From Acidobacteriaceae bacterium (lineage in GTDB: Bacteria; Acidobacteriota; Terriglobia; Terriglobales; Acidobacteriaceae), in NCBI GenBank assembly GCA_030041045.1, contig JASHOQ010000123.1, forward strand, positions 28,935 through 92,934: a DNA stretch of 64,000 nt. The letters run 5' to 3'. Of this stretch, positions 9,008 to 17,098 are shown one piece after another (position 1 is the first letter of the stretch; every line of letters starts with the position of its first letter). The translations under genes and the position numbers were made by a program. The notes beneath the pieces are model-generated. The model had not been told where the DNA came from. It did no database searches and worked only from the letters and a program-made list of their open reading frames with translations.

Positions 9008-10528
9008 TCAGCGGGGAAAATACTTGCCGTGGCCGCCGTCGGCCCAGGGATTGTAGTGGAGGGCGAAGTTGGCGCGCGCCTGCGTACTGGGGTGGGAGTT
9101 CAGCCAGAATTCGATGAACGGGTTGGGATGGGGATCGTCGAGCCAGGCGCGGCCGAGATCGTTGAATGCGGCGGCGACGGTTTTTTGTGGGTCGGGTACG
9201 ATGCCGTGGATGGCCTCCTGGCCGTAGATGTCGGCCTGGTGCTCGAAGTGGCGGCTGATGGCGTTGCCGGCCGGCTCGAGCAGGAAGACGGCGATGGAGA
9301 CGGTGAAGATGAGCACGACGAAGCCGGTGCGCGAGGCGAGGGCGACTTCCGGAGGGTTTGATCCGGCAGCGTGCGCCGGGACGATTTCCGAAAAGTTTGA
9401 TCCGGCAACGTACGCCGGGACGACTTCCGATAAGCTTGATCCGGCAGCGTACGCCGGGGCGATTTCCGAAAAGTTTGATCCGGCAACGTACGCCGGATCG
9501 AGCGCGCCCCAGCGCGTGCCATAGCGACGCAGGAGCCAGGCGGCGAAGGCTGCGCAGCCCCAGTAAACGAAGAAGAGGCCGGCAGCGTAGCCGGCAATCA
9601 TTTTGGGAATGTGATGCAGGACGTAGTGGCCGGTCTCGTGGCCGAAGATGAAGAGAATTTCGTCGTCGGGAATGCGGCCGGCGGTGTTGTCCCACACCAC
9701 GATGCGCTTGGTGGCGCCGATGCCGGTGACGTAGGCGTTCAGGCCGTTGGTCTTCGCGCTCGCCTTCATCAGATACATGCGATCGGGCGGTATTTCGATG
9801 CCGGTGCGGGCGACGACCTCTTCTAGCTTTTGGACGAGCATCGCGTGGTTTTGAGAGAGCGGCTCGAACTGATAGAAGAGCGGCTCGACCAGCGGCTCGA
9901 CAAAAATAAGCAGGACGAGAAGCGGCAGCGTGGCCAGCCAGGCGCGGAACCAGTAGCGGGCGGGGGAGCGGGCCACGATGCGGTGGAAGAGCAGCAGGAT
10001 GAGGGTGCCGATAGCAAGCGTAAGGGCGAGCGCCTTGGCTCCGTCGGCAAACCAGTTTGCCCAACCCTCCACGCTGATCTGGTAACTGCGCTCAAAGTGG
10101 TGGCCGATCACGGTAAGAGGCAGGTCGGCGAGCCAGGTGAGAAGGATGAAAGCAAAGAAGAAGTACGCGCCCTGAACCCAGTTGCGCGCCGAGCGGCGCT
10201 GCGCCCAGGCTTCAATACGGGCCCAGATGCGCGTGGCGAGGAGAAGCCAGAGAAAAACGATGCCCCAGATGGAGCCGGCGATGTCAAGGATGTTGCGGAT
10301 GCGGGTGAGGGCGATGGCGCGGGCGAGCTTATCGGGCGAGAGCGTGTAAGCCTGCGCGGAGCCAGACGCGGGATTCGATGCGGAGCCAGACGCTGCATTC
10401 GACGCGGAGCCGGAGTTGCTGCTTGCGGAGGCCGGAGCCGGCGACGCGGGCGATTGCGCGCGGGAGAGCGGCGCTGCAAGAAGAAGCGCGAAAACCAGCA
10501 GAGGCAGACAGCGGCGGACCAGTCGCAT
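9008..10528 (-). CDS. M48 family membrane metalloprotease (Ste24/CAAX protease type) with internal 13-residue repeats
   Basis: 506 residues: signal-like first helix, Ser/Ala repeat-rich stretch, then several membrane helices. The zinc motif HETGH is at residues 297-301 (FIFGHETGHYVLHH), and the downstream acidic ligand motif FEHQAD is near residue 428. The NGLNAYVTGIGATKRIVVWD segment upstream is typical of the family. The start at 10528 (MRLVRRCLPLLVF) gives a proper N-terminal helix; longer upstream frames run into the divergent tldD-like gene. Between the two metal motifs, residues about 343-391 consist of four imperfect 13-residue repeats (PAYVAGSNFSEIV type), an insertion not expected in this family. 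Likely role: proteolysis at the inner membrane. Confidence 0.9.
   Translation of the reverse strand: MRLVRRCLPLLVFALLLAAPLSRAQSPASPAPASASSNSGSASNAASGSASNPASGSAQAYTLSPDKLARAIALTRIRNILDIAGSIWGIVFLWLLLATRIWARIEAWAQRRSARNWVQGAYFFFAFILLTWLADLPLTVIGHHFERSYQISVEGWANWFADGAKALALTLAIGTLILLLFHRIVARSPARYWFRAWLATLPLLVLLIFVEPLVEPLFYQFEPLSQNHAMLVQKLEEVVARTGIEIPPDRMYLMKASAKTNGLNAYVTGIGATKRIVVWDNTAGRIPDDEILFIFGHETGHYVLHHIPKMIAGYAAGLFFVYWGCAAFAAWLLRRYGTRWGALDPAYVAGSNFSEIAPAYAAGSSLSEVVPAYVAGSNFSEIVPAHAAGSNPPEVALASRTGFVVLIFTVSIAVFLLEPAGNAISRHFEHQADIYGQEAIHGIVPDPQKTVAAAFNDLGRAWLDDPHPNPFIEFWLNSHPSTQARANFALHYNPWADGGHGKYFPR
9356..9499. repeat. 39-bp tandem repeat within M48 gene
   Basis: Three full 39-bp units (9356, 9395, 9434) and a partial fourth (9473-9499). 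Each contains the small palindrome CCGGCxxCGTxCGCCGG. Because 39 is divisible by three, the array stays in frame and encodes 13-residue repeats in the protease. Confidence 0.95.
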
Positions 10529-10577
10529 CGGGAAACTCACCAGGACGCGGCAATCTCTGCGACAATCGAGCATACAG

Positions 10578-12419
10578 ATGCTTTTACCTGATTCCTGCCC
10601 GTCTCTGCCAGTCCAGCCTGCCGCGCTCACGGTGCAGCGCGCATGCCTGAAACCATCTCTACTGCTGGCGGCGCTTCTTCTGCCGCTATTGCCGGCGGGA
10701 GCAAGCGCGGCGACCGGCGAGAAGACGCCGGTAGTTCTGGACGCGATGACGACGGAGCTCGAGCGTGCGTTCAATGAGCTGGGCAAGCAAGGCGGCGACA
10801 ACAAACAGGGGAGCGACAAAAAGCAGTTGCCGCCGTATTTCATCAGCTACACGGTGAGCGACGCGGATTATGCCTCGGTCCAGGCGCAGTACGGGGCGCT
10901 GACCCAGAGCGCGCATGAGCGGGTGCGCGTGGCCGACGTGCAGGTGCGCGTGGGCGATGCCAAGCTGGACAACACGCACGGGGATCATCGCGCCTCGGGC
11001 GTGAACAGCGTTCAGTTGCCTCTGAGCGACGACCGCGAAGCGCTGGCCCGCACCCTTTGGTATGCGACCAACGGCGGTTACGGCACGGCGCTGGACAACT
11101 ACCTGCGCGTGAAGACCGACGAGCAGGTGCGCGCCAAGGAAGAAGACACCTCGCCGGATTTCAGCGCGGAGCCGGCGCAGACACACATCGGCGCGACGGC
11201 GCCGCCGGTGGAGATCGATCGCGCGGCCTGGGAGCAGCGCGTGCGCGCGCTCTCGCAGGTGTTCCGCGATTACCCCGACGTTTACCAGAACCTGGTGATG
11301 CTGACGGTGGAGAACGAGACCGACTATTTTGCTTCGTCGGAGGGGTCCGAGATTGTGACACCGCATCTCGAGGCGCGGCTGGTGGCGATTGCCATGACGC
11401 GCGCCGACGACGGCATGGACCTTTTCCGCGAGCAGACCTTCGAGGCTGAAACGGTGGACGGACTGCCGCCGCAGGAGCTGATGGAAGCGGCGATGCGCGA
11501 CCTGGCCGAGAGCCTGGTGGCGCTGCGCAAGGCGCCGGTGACGGAGCCGTTCGACGGGCCGGCAATCTTGTCGGGACGCGCGGCGGCGGTGTTCTTTCAT
11601 GAAGTGCTGGGCCATCGCCTCGAAGGGCAGCGGCAGCGCGGCGACGAGGAGGGACAGACGTTTACCAAGGACGTGGGCAAGGAGGTGCTGCCCAGCTTTC
11701 TTTCCGTGGCCGACGATCCCACGCTGACGAAATTCGGCAGCACGTGGTTGAGCGGGAGTTATGAGTACGACGACGAGGGGCAGAAGGCGCAGCGCGTGGA
11801 CCTGATCGAAGACGGCGTGCTGAAGACGTTTTTGATGTCACGGCTGCCTATTGCGAACTTCGGCGAATCGAACGGGCACGGTCGCGCGGAGACGGGGCGC
11901 ATGCCGACGGGCCGGCAGGGCAACCTGATTGTGACCTCGACCAGGAGCGTGCCCGAGGCCGAGCTGCGCAAGCAGCTGATTGCCGAAGCCAAGAGCCAGG
12001 GCAAGCCCTACGGGCTTTACTTCGAGGACATCTCTTCGGGGTTTGCGGTGACCACGCGCAGTTCGCCGCAGGCGTTCCAAGTGATTCCCTTGGTGGTGTG
12101 GCGCGTGTATGTGGACGGGCGGCCCGATGAGCTGGTGCGCGGCGTGAGCATTGTGGGCACGCCGCTCGAAGCCATGAAGAGCATTCTCTCGACCGGCGAC
12201 AAGAGCGAGGTGTTCAACGGCCTGTGCGGCGCGGAGTCGGGAACGATCCCGGTAAGCGCGGTGGCGCCGGCCATGCTGCTCAAGGATTTGGAAACGCAAC
12301 GGCAGCCACAGGGAACGGCGAGGCCGCCGATACTTGCGATTCCTTCGGAATCGCAGGGATCAGGTTTCAGGGGTCAGGGGTCAGAGAACAGGGAACAGGG
12401 AGTAGGGAATAGGGAATAG
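10578..12419 (+). CDS. Secreted TldD/PmbA-family metallopeptidase (catalytic subunit type)
   Basis: 613 residues. The zinc motif HEVLGH is at 341-346 and a cysteine at 550 (NGLCGAESG) sits where TldD has its third ligand. Other family landmarks are SNGHGRAETGRMPTGRQGNL and LLKDLETQ. Unlike E. coli TldD, which is cytosolic, this protein has a signal peptide (LLLAALLLPLLPAGASA), so export is inferred. ATG at 10578 leaves a 49-bp divergent promoter region to the M48 gene. It is followed 43 bp later by a non-catalytic paralogue. The C-terminal ~20 residues (GSGFRGQGSENREQGVGNRE) are translated from a heptanucleotide array that also provides the stop. Confidence 0.88.
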   Translation: MLLPDSCPSLPVQPAALTVQRACLKPSLLLAALLLPLLPAGASAATGEKTPVVLDAMTTELERAFNELGKQGGDNKQGSDKKQLPPYFISYTVSDADYASVQAQYGALTQSAHERVRVADVQVRVGDAKLDNTHGDHRASGVNSVQLPLSDDREALARTLWYATNGGYGTALDNYLRVKTDEQVRAKEEDTSPDFSAEPAQTHIGATAPPVEIDRAAWEQRVRALSQVFRDYPDVYQNLVMLTVENETDYFASSEGSEIVTPHLEARLVAIAMTRADDGMDLFREQTFEAETVDGLPPQELMEAAMRDLAESLVALRKAPVTEPFDGPAILSGRAAAVFFHEVLGHRLEGQRQRGDEEGQTFTKDVGKEVLPSFLSVADDPTLTKFGSTWLSGSYEYDDEGQKAQRVDLIEDGVLKTFLMSRLPIANFGESNGHGRAETGRMPTGRQGNLIVTSTRSVPEAELRKQLIAEAKSQGKPYGLYFEDISSGFAVTTRSSPQAFQVIPLVVWRVYVDGRPDELVRGVSIVGTPLEAMKSILSTGDKSEVFNGLCGAESGTIPVSAVAPAMLLKDLETQRQPQGTARPPILAIPSESQGSGFRGQGSENREQGVGNRE

Positions 12420-12430
12420 GGAATAGGAGA
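12354..12430. repeat. Heptanucleotide array invading the 3' end of the tldD-like gene
   Basis: Eleven units in exact 7-nt phase: CAGGGAT, CAGGTTT, CAGGGGT (twice), CAGAGAA, CAGGGAA, CAGGGAG, TAGGGAA (three times), TAGGAGA. The array starts inside the reading frame and runs past the stop codon at 12417-12419. No complementary arm follows before the next gene. Confidence 0.95.
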
Positions 12431-12462
12431 CACGCGGCCGCATGGAGGCGCCAGGGAAAAAA

Positions 12463-14121
12463 ATGCATTCGATTGCGCAGCTCGCCTGTGCGGGAGTTCT
12501 TGCAGCATGCGTGGCGGTTCCGGGCGTGTGTCACGCGCAGCAGACGCGCGCGGATGCGGAGAAGGATCCGGTGCTGAAAGCGATGCTCGAAGAGCTCGAC
12601 CGCAGCATGAGCCAACTGCAATTGCCGGGATTCGCGAAGCCGTTCTTCATCCAGTACCGCATCGAGGAAGTGGACGAGTTCGAGACCAAGGCGGAGTATG
12701 GCGCGAGCGAAGGCTCGTCGCGCAACCGCGACCGCGTGGCGCGGGTGACGGTGCGCATGGGCGACTACAAGACCGACAGCTCGGGCGATCGCGGGGATGG
12801 GTCGCTGGAGCTGGCGGGGCTGGACGACGATCCGATTGCGCTCAGGTCCGCGCTGTGGAATGCGACCGACGAGGCTTACAAAGCCGCGCTGGCCGCATAT
12901 GCACAGAAGCAGGCGGAGCTCAAACAGGTGCAGACGCCGCCCCAGGCCGACGACTTCAGCCATGAGAAGCCGCTGATCTCATTGACGGAGGCGGCGCGGC
13001 TGGTGGTGGACGAGAACGCGTGGACGGAGCGCGTGGCGCGGGCGAGCGGATTGTATGGCACGGATGCGACGGTGAAGGCGGATGCCGGAATCGTGCAATA
13101 CTCGACGGCGAGTTTTCGCGGACGGGCGAAGACCACCTGGCTGGTGGACAGCGAAGGCACGATTGTGCGCAAGACCGCGACCGCGTTTGACGAGACCTTT
13201 GGCGTGGGCACGCAGGCCGGCGACGGGATGCGGCTCGACCGGTCGTTCGCCTCGGCGGGACCGGCGCTCAAGGATCTCGACTCCGAGCAGAACTTTAATC
13301 AGCATGCGGTGGAGGAGATTGCTTCCCTGAGCGCGCTGCGCAAAGCGCCGGTGGTGGAGGAAGAGTATCACGGGCCGCTGCTGTTGAGCGCGGATGCGGG
13401 CGCCGACACGATGCGGTCTCTGCTGGACGGTGCGGTGACGGCCACGCGGCCCAAGCTGGGAACCGAGGCGCGGACAAACGGCGCGTTTGCCTCGAGCTAC
13501 CAGGCGCGCGTGCTGCCGGAGTTTATGGATGTGGTGGACGACCCGGGGTTGAAGAGCTACGACGGCAACGGCCTGCTGGGCGCCTACGACGTGGACGACG
13601 AGGGCGTACCGGCGCAGGCGGTGCAGCTGATTAAGGATGGCAAGCTCGAGAATTACCTCATTGGCCGGCAGCCGGTGAAAGATTTTCCGCAATCGAACGG
13701 ACACGGGCGCGCGGGCATGACGGGTGCGCCGAGGCCGATGATCGGCGTTTTGAAGATCACGGCGCAGAATGGGCTCAGCGACGAGGAACTGAACCAGAAG
13801 CTGCTGGCCATGGCGAAAGAGCGCGATCTCAAGAGCGTGTATTCCGTGCAAACGCTCGGCGGCGCGCTCAACCCCCGGCTGCTCTACCGCGTGAGCGCGG
13901 ATGGAACACGCGAGCTGGTGCGCGGGGCGGTGCTCGACGACGTGGACCAGCGGGCGCTGCGCACCAGCGTGGAAGCCGCGGGCAAGACGCTGTGGGTGGC
14001 GAATTACTTTGGCGACGTGCCGCAAACGGTGCTGGCGCCGTCCTTGCTGCTGGAGGATGCGACCGTGCGCCGGGCGAACGAGAAGAACGAGAAGCTGCCG
14101 TTTTATCCGCCGCCGGAGTAA
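12463..14121 (+). CDS. Secreted TldE/PmbA-like paralogue lacking the zinc motif
   Basis: 552 residues, clearly related to the preceding gene (shared SNGHGRAGMTGAPRPMIGVL-type segment, DVVDDPGLKSYDGNGLLGAYDVDDEG). The position of HExxxH is occupied by SADAGADTM, and the C-terminal cysteine is absent (ANYFGDVPQTVL). It should therefore be catalytically inactive, as TldE is relative to TldD. A signal peptide is present (QLACAGVLAACVAVPGVCHA). ATG at 12463 has AGGGA just upstream and is preferred to 12442. Likely role: non-catalytic partner in an exported heterodimer with the upstream product, in one operon. Confidence 0.87.
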   Translation: MHSIAQLACAGVLAACVAVPGVCHAQQTRADAEKDPVLKAMLEELDRSMSQLQLPGFAKPFFIQYRIEEVDEFETKAEYGASEGSSRNRDRVARVTVRMGDYKTDSSGDRGDGSLELAGLDDDPIALRSALWNATDEAYKAALAAYAQKQAELKQVQTPPQADDFSHEKPLISLTEAARLVVDENAWTERVARASGLYGTDATVKADAGIVQYSTASFRGRAKTTWLVDSEGTIVRKTATAFDETFGVGTQAGDGMRLDRSFASAGPALKDLDSEQNFNQHAVEEIASLSALRKAPVVEEEYHGPLLLSADAGADTMRSLLDGAVTATRPKLGTEARTNGAFASSYQARVLPEFMDVVDDPGLKSYDGNGLLGAYDVDDEGVPAQAVQLIKDGKLENYLIGRQPVKDFPQSNGHGRAGMTGAPRPMIGVLKITAQNGLSDEELNQKLLAMAKERDLKSVYSVQTLGGALNPRLLYRVSADGTRELVRGAVLDDVDQRALRTSVEAAGKTLWVANYFGDVPQTVLAPSLLLEDATVRRANEKNEKLPFYPPPE

Positions 14122-14124
14122 AGC

Positions 14125-14191
14125 AGGGAACAAGGGACCGAGGGAACGAGGGACCAGGGAACAGGGAACAGGGGTCAGGGATCAGAGACAC
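14125..14191. repeat. Heptanucleotide array after the tldE-like stop
   Basis: Purine-rich 7- to 8-nt units (CAGGGAA, CAAGGGA, CCAGGGA, ACAGGGA, TCAGGGA) starting four bases after the stop at 14121. No complementary arm is seen nearby. It separates the tldE-like gene from a convergent GNAT gene. Confidence 0.9.
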
Positions 14192-14202
14192 GCACGGGTC
14201 GC

Positions 14203-14709
14203 TCAGAGCTCCTTGCTCATCACAATGCAGTGGCATGCGAAGCCGTCTTTGAGCTTCTGGTCGGGCTTGAAGGGGAGGGTTCCCGTCTCAACAAAACCAA
14301 AGCGCCGATAGATGGGCAGCAGCTCCGGACGCAGGCTGAGCACGGTGATGTCCACGCCCACGCAGCCTTGGCGCTTGAGCCAGGCCTCGGCCTCTCGCAT
14401 CATCCGGCGGCTGAGACTTCTGCCTTGCCAGGCCGGAGCTACGGCGAGCATGCCGAGATAGCCGCGCTGGCCCATATCCGGCTTGTCCGTATCCCGCTTC
14501 TCAAGGTAGACACAAGCCACAAACTCTCCGTCGCTACGCCCGGCCAGCAGGATGGTGCCCTTCTTCATCTGCTCGGCCAGGCGTACGGCGTCGGTCCTGG
14601 TTCCTTCGATGAACGACTCGACCACAAACGCCGCATTGATCAGCTCGACCAGCCGCGCCAGGTCTGCCTCAACGGCCACCCGGAACCGCAGGTCTTCATC
14701 GCCGGCCAC
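14203..14709 (-). CDS. GNAT-family N-acetyltransferase
   Basis: 168 residues from GTG at 14709. The start is supported by GAGGT upstream and by its position two bases after the stop of the DUF1761 gene, which implies translational coupling. The GNAT pattern is clear: LRFRVAVEADLARLVELINAAF at the N-terminus, LGMLAVAPAWQGRSLSRRMM for the acetyl-CoA loop, and PIYRRFGFVETG at the end. The substrate cannot be read from the sequence. Frames that extend upstream overlap the DUF1761 gene and are rejected. Confidence 0.85.
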   Translation of the reverse strand: MAGDEDLRFRVAVEADLARLVELINAAFVVESFIEGTRTDAVRLAEQMKKGTILLAGRSDGEFVACVYLEKRDTDKPDMGQRGYLGMLAVAPAWQGRSLSRRMMREAEAWLKRQGCVGVDITVLSLRPELLPIYRRFGFVETGTLPFKPDQKLKDGFACHCIVMSKEL

Positions 14710-14711
14710 GC

Positions 14712-15140
14712 TTACCTCTTCTCCCAGGCGCCAACGATGGCGCCCATGAGCATCATGCTGATGAGCCAGAAGCCGGCGTTGATGGAGAAGATGGCGTAGC
14801 TGCGGACTTCGAAGACGTACTCGGTGGCCAGGGTAGAGAGCACGCAGCCGGCCCAGAGGGCGGCGGCGATTTTGAGGCCGCGCCAAGCGGTTTGCGCGCC
14901 CGTGAGCTGGGTGAACGCGGAAATGGTTGCGGCCAGGAGAGCGGCTGCGACTACGGCCGTGCCGCATTGCAGCCAGAGGCTCACGCCGGTCGATTCCAGC
15001 CATTGCCTGTTGTGGCCGATTCCCTTGAGCCAGGCATTCAGGAAAAACGAGTACCAGGCCGCCTCAAAGAGAAAACTGGCGATGGCGGCAACGAGGATGG
15101 CAACGTAGTTCTGTTGCACGCGGGGCGGGCCGGCTGCCAT
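14712..15140 (-). CDS. DUF1761 family membrane protein
   Basis: 142 residues with four predicted membrane helices. The DUF1761 signature is at the start (NYVAILVAAIASFLFEAAWYSFF) with the usual GFWLISMMLMGAIVG at the end. ATG at 15140 has AAAGGAG at ideal spacing. Function unknown; inner membrane. Coupled to the downstream acetyltransferase. Confidence 0.85.
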   Translation of the reverse strand: MAAGPPRVQQNYVAILVAAIASFLFEAAWYSFFLNAWLKGIGHNRQWLESTGVSLWLQCGTAVVAAALLAATISAFTQLTGAQTAWRGLKIAAALWAGCVLSTLATEYVFEVRSYAIFSINAGFWLISMMLMGAIVGAWEKR

Positions 15141-15322
15141 GGCGTTCTCCTTTCGACACTGAGTGTTCAGGCTGGCGAAATTGTACGGCATGGGCGGAGG
15201 TTGGCCGATCGGGGCTCGTGCGATCCCGCCTTCAATGCTCAGTCACCCCGCGGACCGACAGAGCATCCGTGGGGTTCCGGCCTTCGCGCTTGGAATGGGA
15301 TGGCCATTCTCGCGCTCAAAAG

Positions 15323-16492
15323 CTACTTCACGCCGCGATAAATCTCCGAGCCCGCGAGGAGATATGCACCCACGCCGTAGACGTAGCTTGACGTTTCTGT
15401 ATATGCGCTGGGTGCGGCGCCGACGGGTTGGATGGAGCCGAGGCGGCCGTCGGCGTAGACGTGCGTGAGCAGGCCGGCCCAGGCCTTTTCGACGGCCGGC
15501 CAATAGGTCCTGCGGTCGAGAATGCCTTCATTCACGCCGTAGGCGAGCGCGTAAGTGATGAAGGCGCTGCCGGAGATTTCAGGCAGCGGATACGCATCGG
15601 GATCGAGGAGGCCGGGGCGCCAGAGGCCGTCCGCTCCCTGGATGGAGAGCATTTCTGCGGCCATGTCGCGGAGCAGCGCAATGAATTTGGGGCGCAGGGG
15701 TGAGTTGGCGGGGAGTTCCGTGAGCACGCGGACCGTGCCGGCCATGACCCAGCCATTGCCGCGCGACCAGAAGAGCGGCTGACCGTTTTTTTCTTGCTTC
15801 GAGAGATAGCTTGCGTCGCGGAAATACAAGTGCTTCGAAGGATCGTAGAGAAGCTTCGTGGTGATGTCCCACTCGCGGTCCATGAAGTCGAGGTACTTGG
15901 TGTCGCCGGTGGCCGCGTACATCTCGGCGTAAACGGGCGGAGCCATGAAGAGCGCGTCGCACCACCACCACAATGGTTTCTTTGGATCGGTGGGGTCGGG
16001 CGCGGCCATTTGCTCGTCGAGGCGCGCCATCAAGGGCTCGATCATCTTGTGGTCCTGGTGGATCTTGTAGAGCTCAAGATAGGTCTGGCCGATGGCCTGA
16101 TCGTCGGCGTGCATCACGCGTGGGCCCGGCTGCCAGTCGAGGCGCTCGCTCACGTTCATCATGGCCTGCTGGTATTTGTTGCCGGCAACTTGTCCCGGGA
16201 TGGCGAGGAAGCCGGTGTAGAGCGCGGCCCAGGTCCAGTCGACTTGCGCCTGCTGGGGAAGGCGGGCGAGTTGCCAATCGGCGACGAGCTTGATGGCTTT
16301 GGCCAGGTCGCGGTGGGAGAGCTTGGGTGCAAGATGGGCGGGAGGTCCGGCCGTGGCGGGTGTGTCGCCCGGAGGCGCGACGGGGGCGCGCTGGGCGAGG
16401 GCGGATGGCGTTGCCAACGGGAGAAAAGCGAGAACGCACGCAGCCAACGAAACGGCGCAACGAATGCGGGAAGACGATTTTTCGGTATGCAT
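15323..16492 (-). CDS. GH105/GH88-type unsaturated glucuronyl/rhamnogalacturonyl hydrolase, exported
   Basis: About 389 residues. After a signal peptide (AVSLAACVLAFLPLATPSALA), the (alpha/alpha)6 GH105 pattern follows: WTWAALYTGFLAI, HADDQAIGQTYLELY, WWWCDALFMAPPVYAEM, FWSRGNGWVMAG, LPEISGSAFITYALAYG. This family hydrolyses the unsaturated uronic acid left by pectate or rhamnogalacturonan lyases. The start at 16492 is chosen because it gives a clean signal peptide. It neighbours a TonB-dependent receptor on the same strand, but about 600 bp of repeats lie between them. Confidence 0.9.
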   Translation of the reverse strand: MHTEKSSSRIRCAVSLAACVLAFLPLATPSALAQRAPVAPPGDTPATAGPPAHLAPKLSHRDLAKAIKLVADWQLARLPQQAQVDWTWAALYTGFLAIPGQVAGNKYQQAMMNVSERLDWQPGPRVMHADDQAIGQTYLELYKIHQDHKMIEPLMARLDEQMAAPDPTDPKKPLWWWCDALFMAPPVYAEMYAATGDTKYLDFMDREWDITTKLLYDPSKHLYFRDASYLSKQEKNGQPLFWSRGNGWVMAGTVRVLTELPANSPLRPKFIALLRDMAAEMLSIQGADGLWRPGLLDPDAYPLPEISGSAFITYALAYGVNEGILDRRTYWPAVEKAWAGLLTHVYADGRLGSIQPVGAAPSAYTETSSYVYGVGAYLLAGSEIYRGVK

Positions 16493-16583
16493 GAAGAGCG
16501 CCGGCGCGCGGCGCGTACAAACGGAAAGGTATTGTGCGTGCGGGGAGGGTGTCAAGGCGGAGGGCTGGCCTTGGCGTCACTAG

Positions 16584-16696
16584 AGCGGTTCCACAGTACA
16601 TGTAGCCATATTTCACAGTTGCGGAAGGTGGCTTTTTCTCGGTGAAAAAGCCACTTAGCATCTGCGGCTTCGGGATACAGCAACTGTGAAACCGCT
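16584..16696. repeat. 113-bp palindromic element, related type
   Basis: Inverted ends AGCGGTTCCACAGT and ACTGTGAAACCGCT. Inside is a perfect 11-bp hairpin at 16628-16654 (GTGGCTTTTTC paired with GAAAAAGCCAC). The segment CTTCGGGATACAGCAACT resembles the corresponding right-hand part of the 109-bp element (CTTCGGGATATAGCTACT), which suggests common descent. It lies upstream of the GH105 gene. Confidence 0.8.
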
Positions 16697-16760
16697 GTAA
16701 GTGCGGAACAATGGTTTTTGACCCCCCTTGGAAAAAGATTCTTGGCCAGGCGCTTCTTAC

Positions 16761-16880
16761 GCCCGCGTTCGCGGGCTGGGCGTCAATCGATCTGCTCTAC
16801 CCCAGGCTTTCGCCTGGGGCTACCTTCCGTCGCCCGCTGAAGCGGGCTTCTGGCAAATTTGCTCGCCGGCTGAAGCGGGC
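16761..16880. repeat. Cluster of four REP-like hairpins
   Basis: Short GC-rich palindromes follow one another: GCCCGCGTTCGCGGGC (16761-16776), CCCAGGCTTTCGCCTGGG (16801-16818), GCCCGCTGAAGCGGGC (16832-16847) and GCCGGCTGAAGCGGGC (16865-16880). No coding frame is credible here. Confidence 0.85.
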
Positions 16881-16988
16881 TTGGCAGAGGTCTCGTCCGC
16901 GGGAAATCGAGTTGGCGGGAAAAGTTATTTCAGAGCTGCATGCGCGAGCTGTCGTCTACGACGTAGCCGGTGTGAGATTGCGCTTATG

Positions 16989-17097
16989 GCATTTTCTGAG
17001 TTACTGTGTCCTTTTCGTTCCTTCGCAAGGTCGCCGCTCCCTGTTGGTCGCGTCGACTCTGCTTTCCGTCTTCGGGAAATAGCTACTCAGAAAATGC
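16989..17097. repeat. 109-bp palindromic element, copy C
   Basis: Nearly identical to copy A, with the same GCATTTTCTGAGT inverted ends. Its right end is one base from the stop codon of the TonB-dependent receptor (17099-17101), the same gene-3'-end placement as the other two copies. Confidence 0.88.
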
Positions 17098-17098
17098 T

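Noticed and set aside
9356..9499. CRISPR-like array
   Set aside because: Tandem 39-bp units without unique spacers, in frame inside a protease gene.
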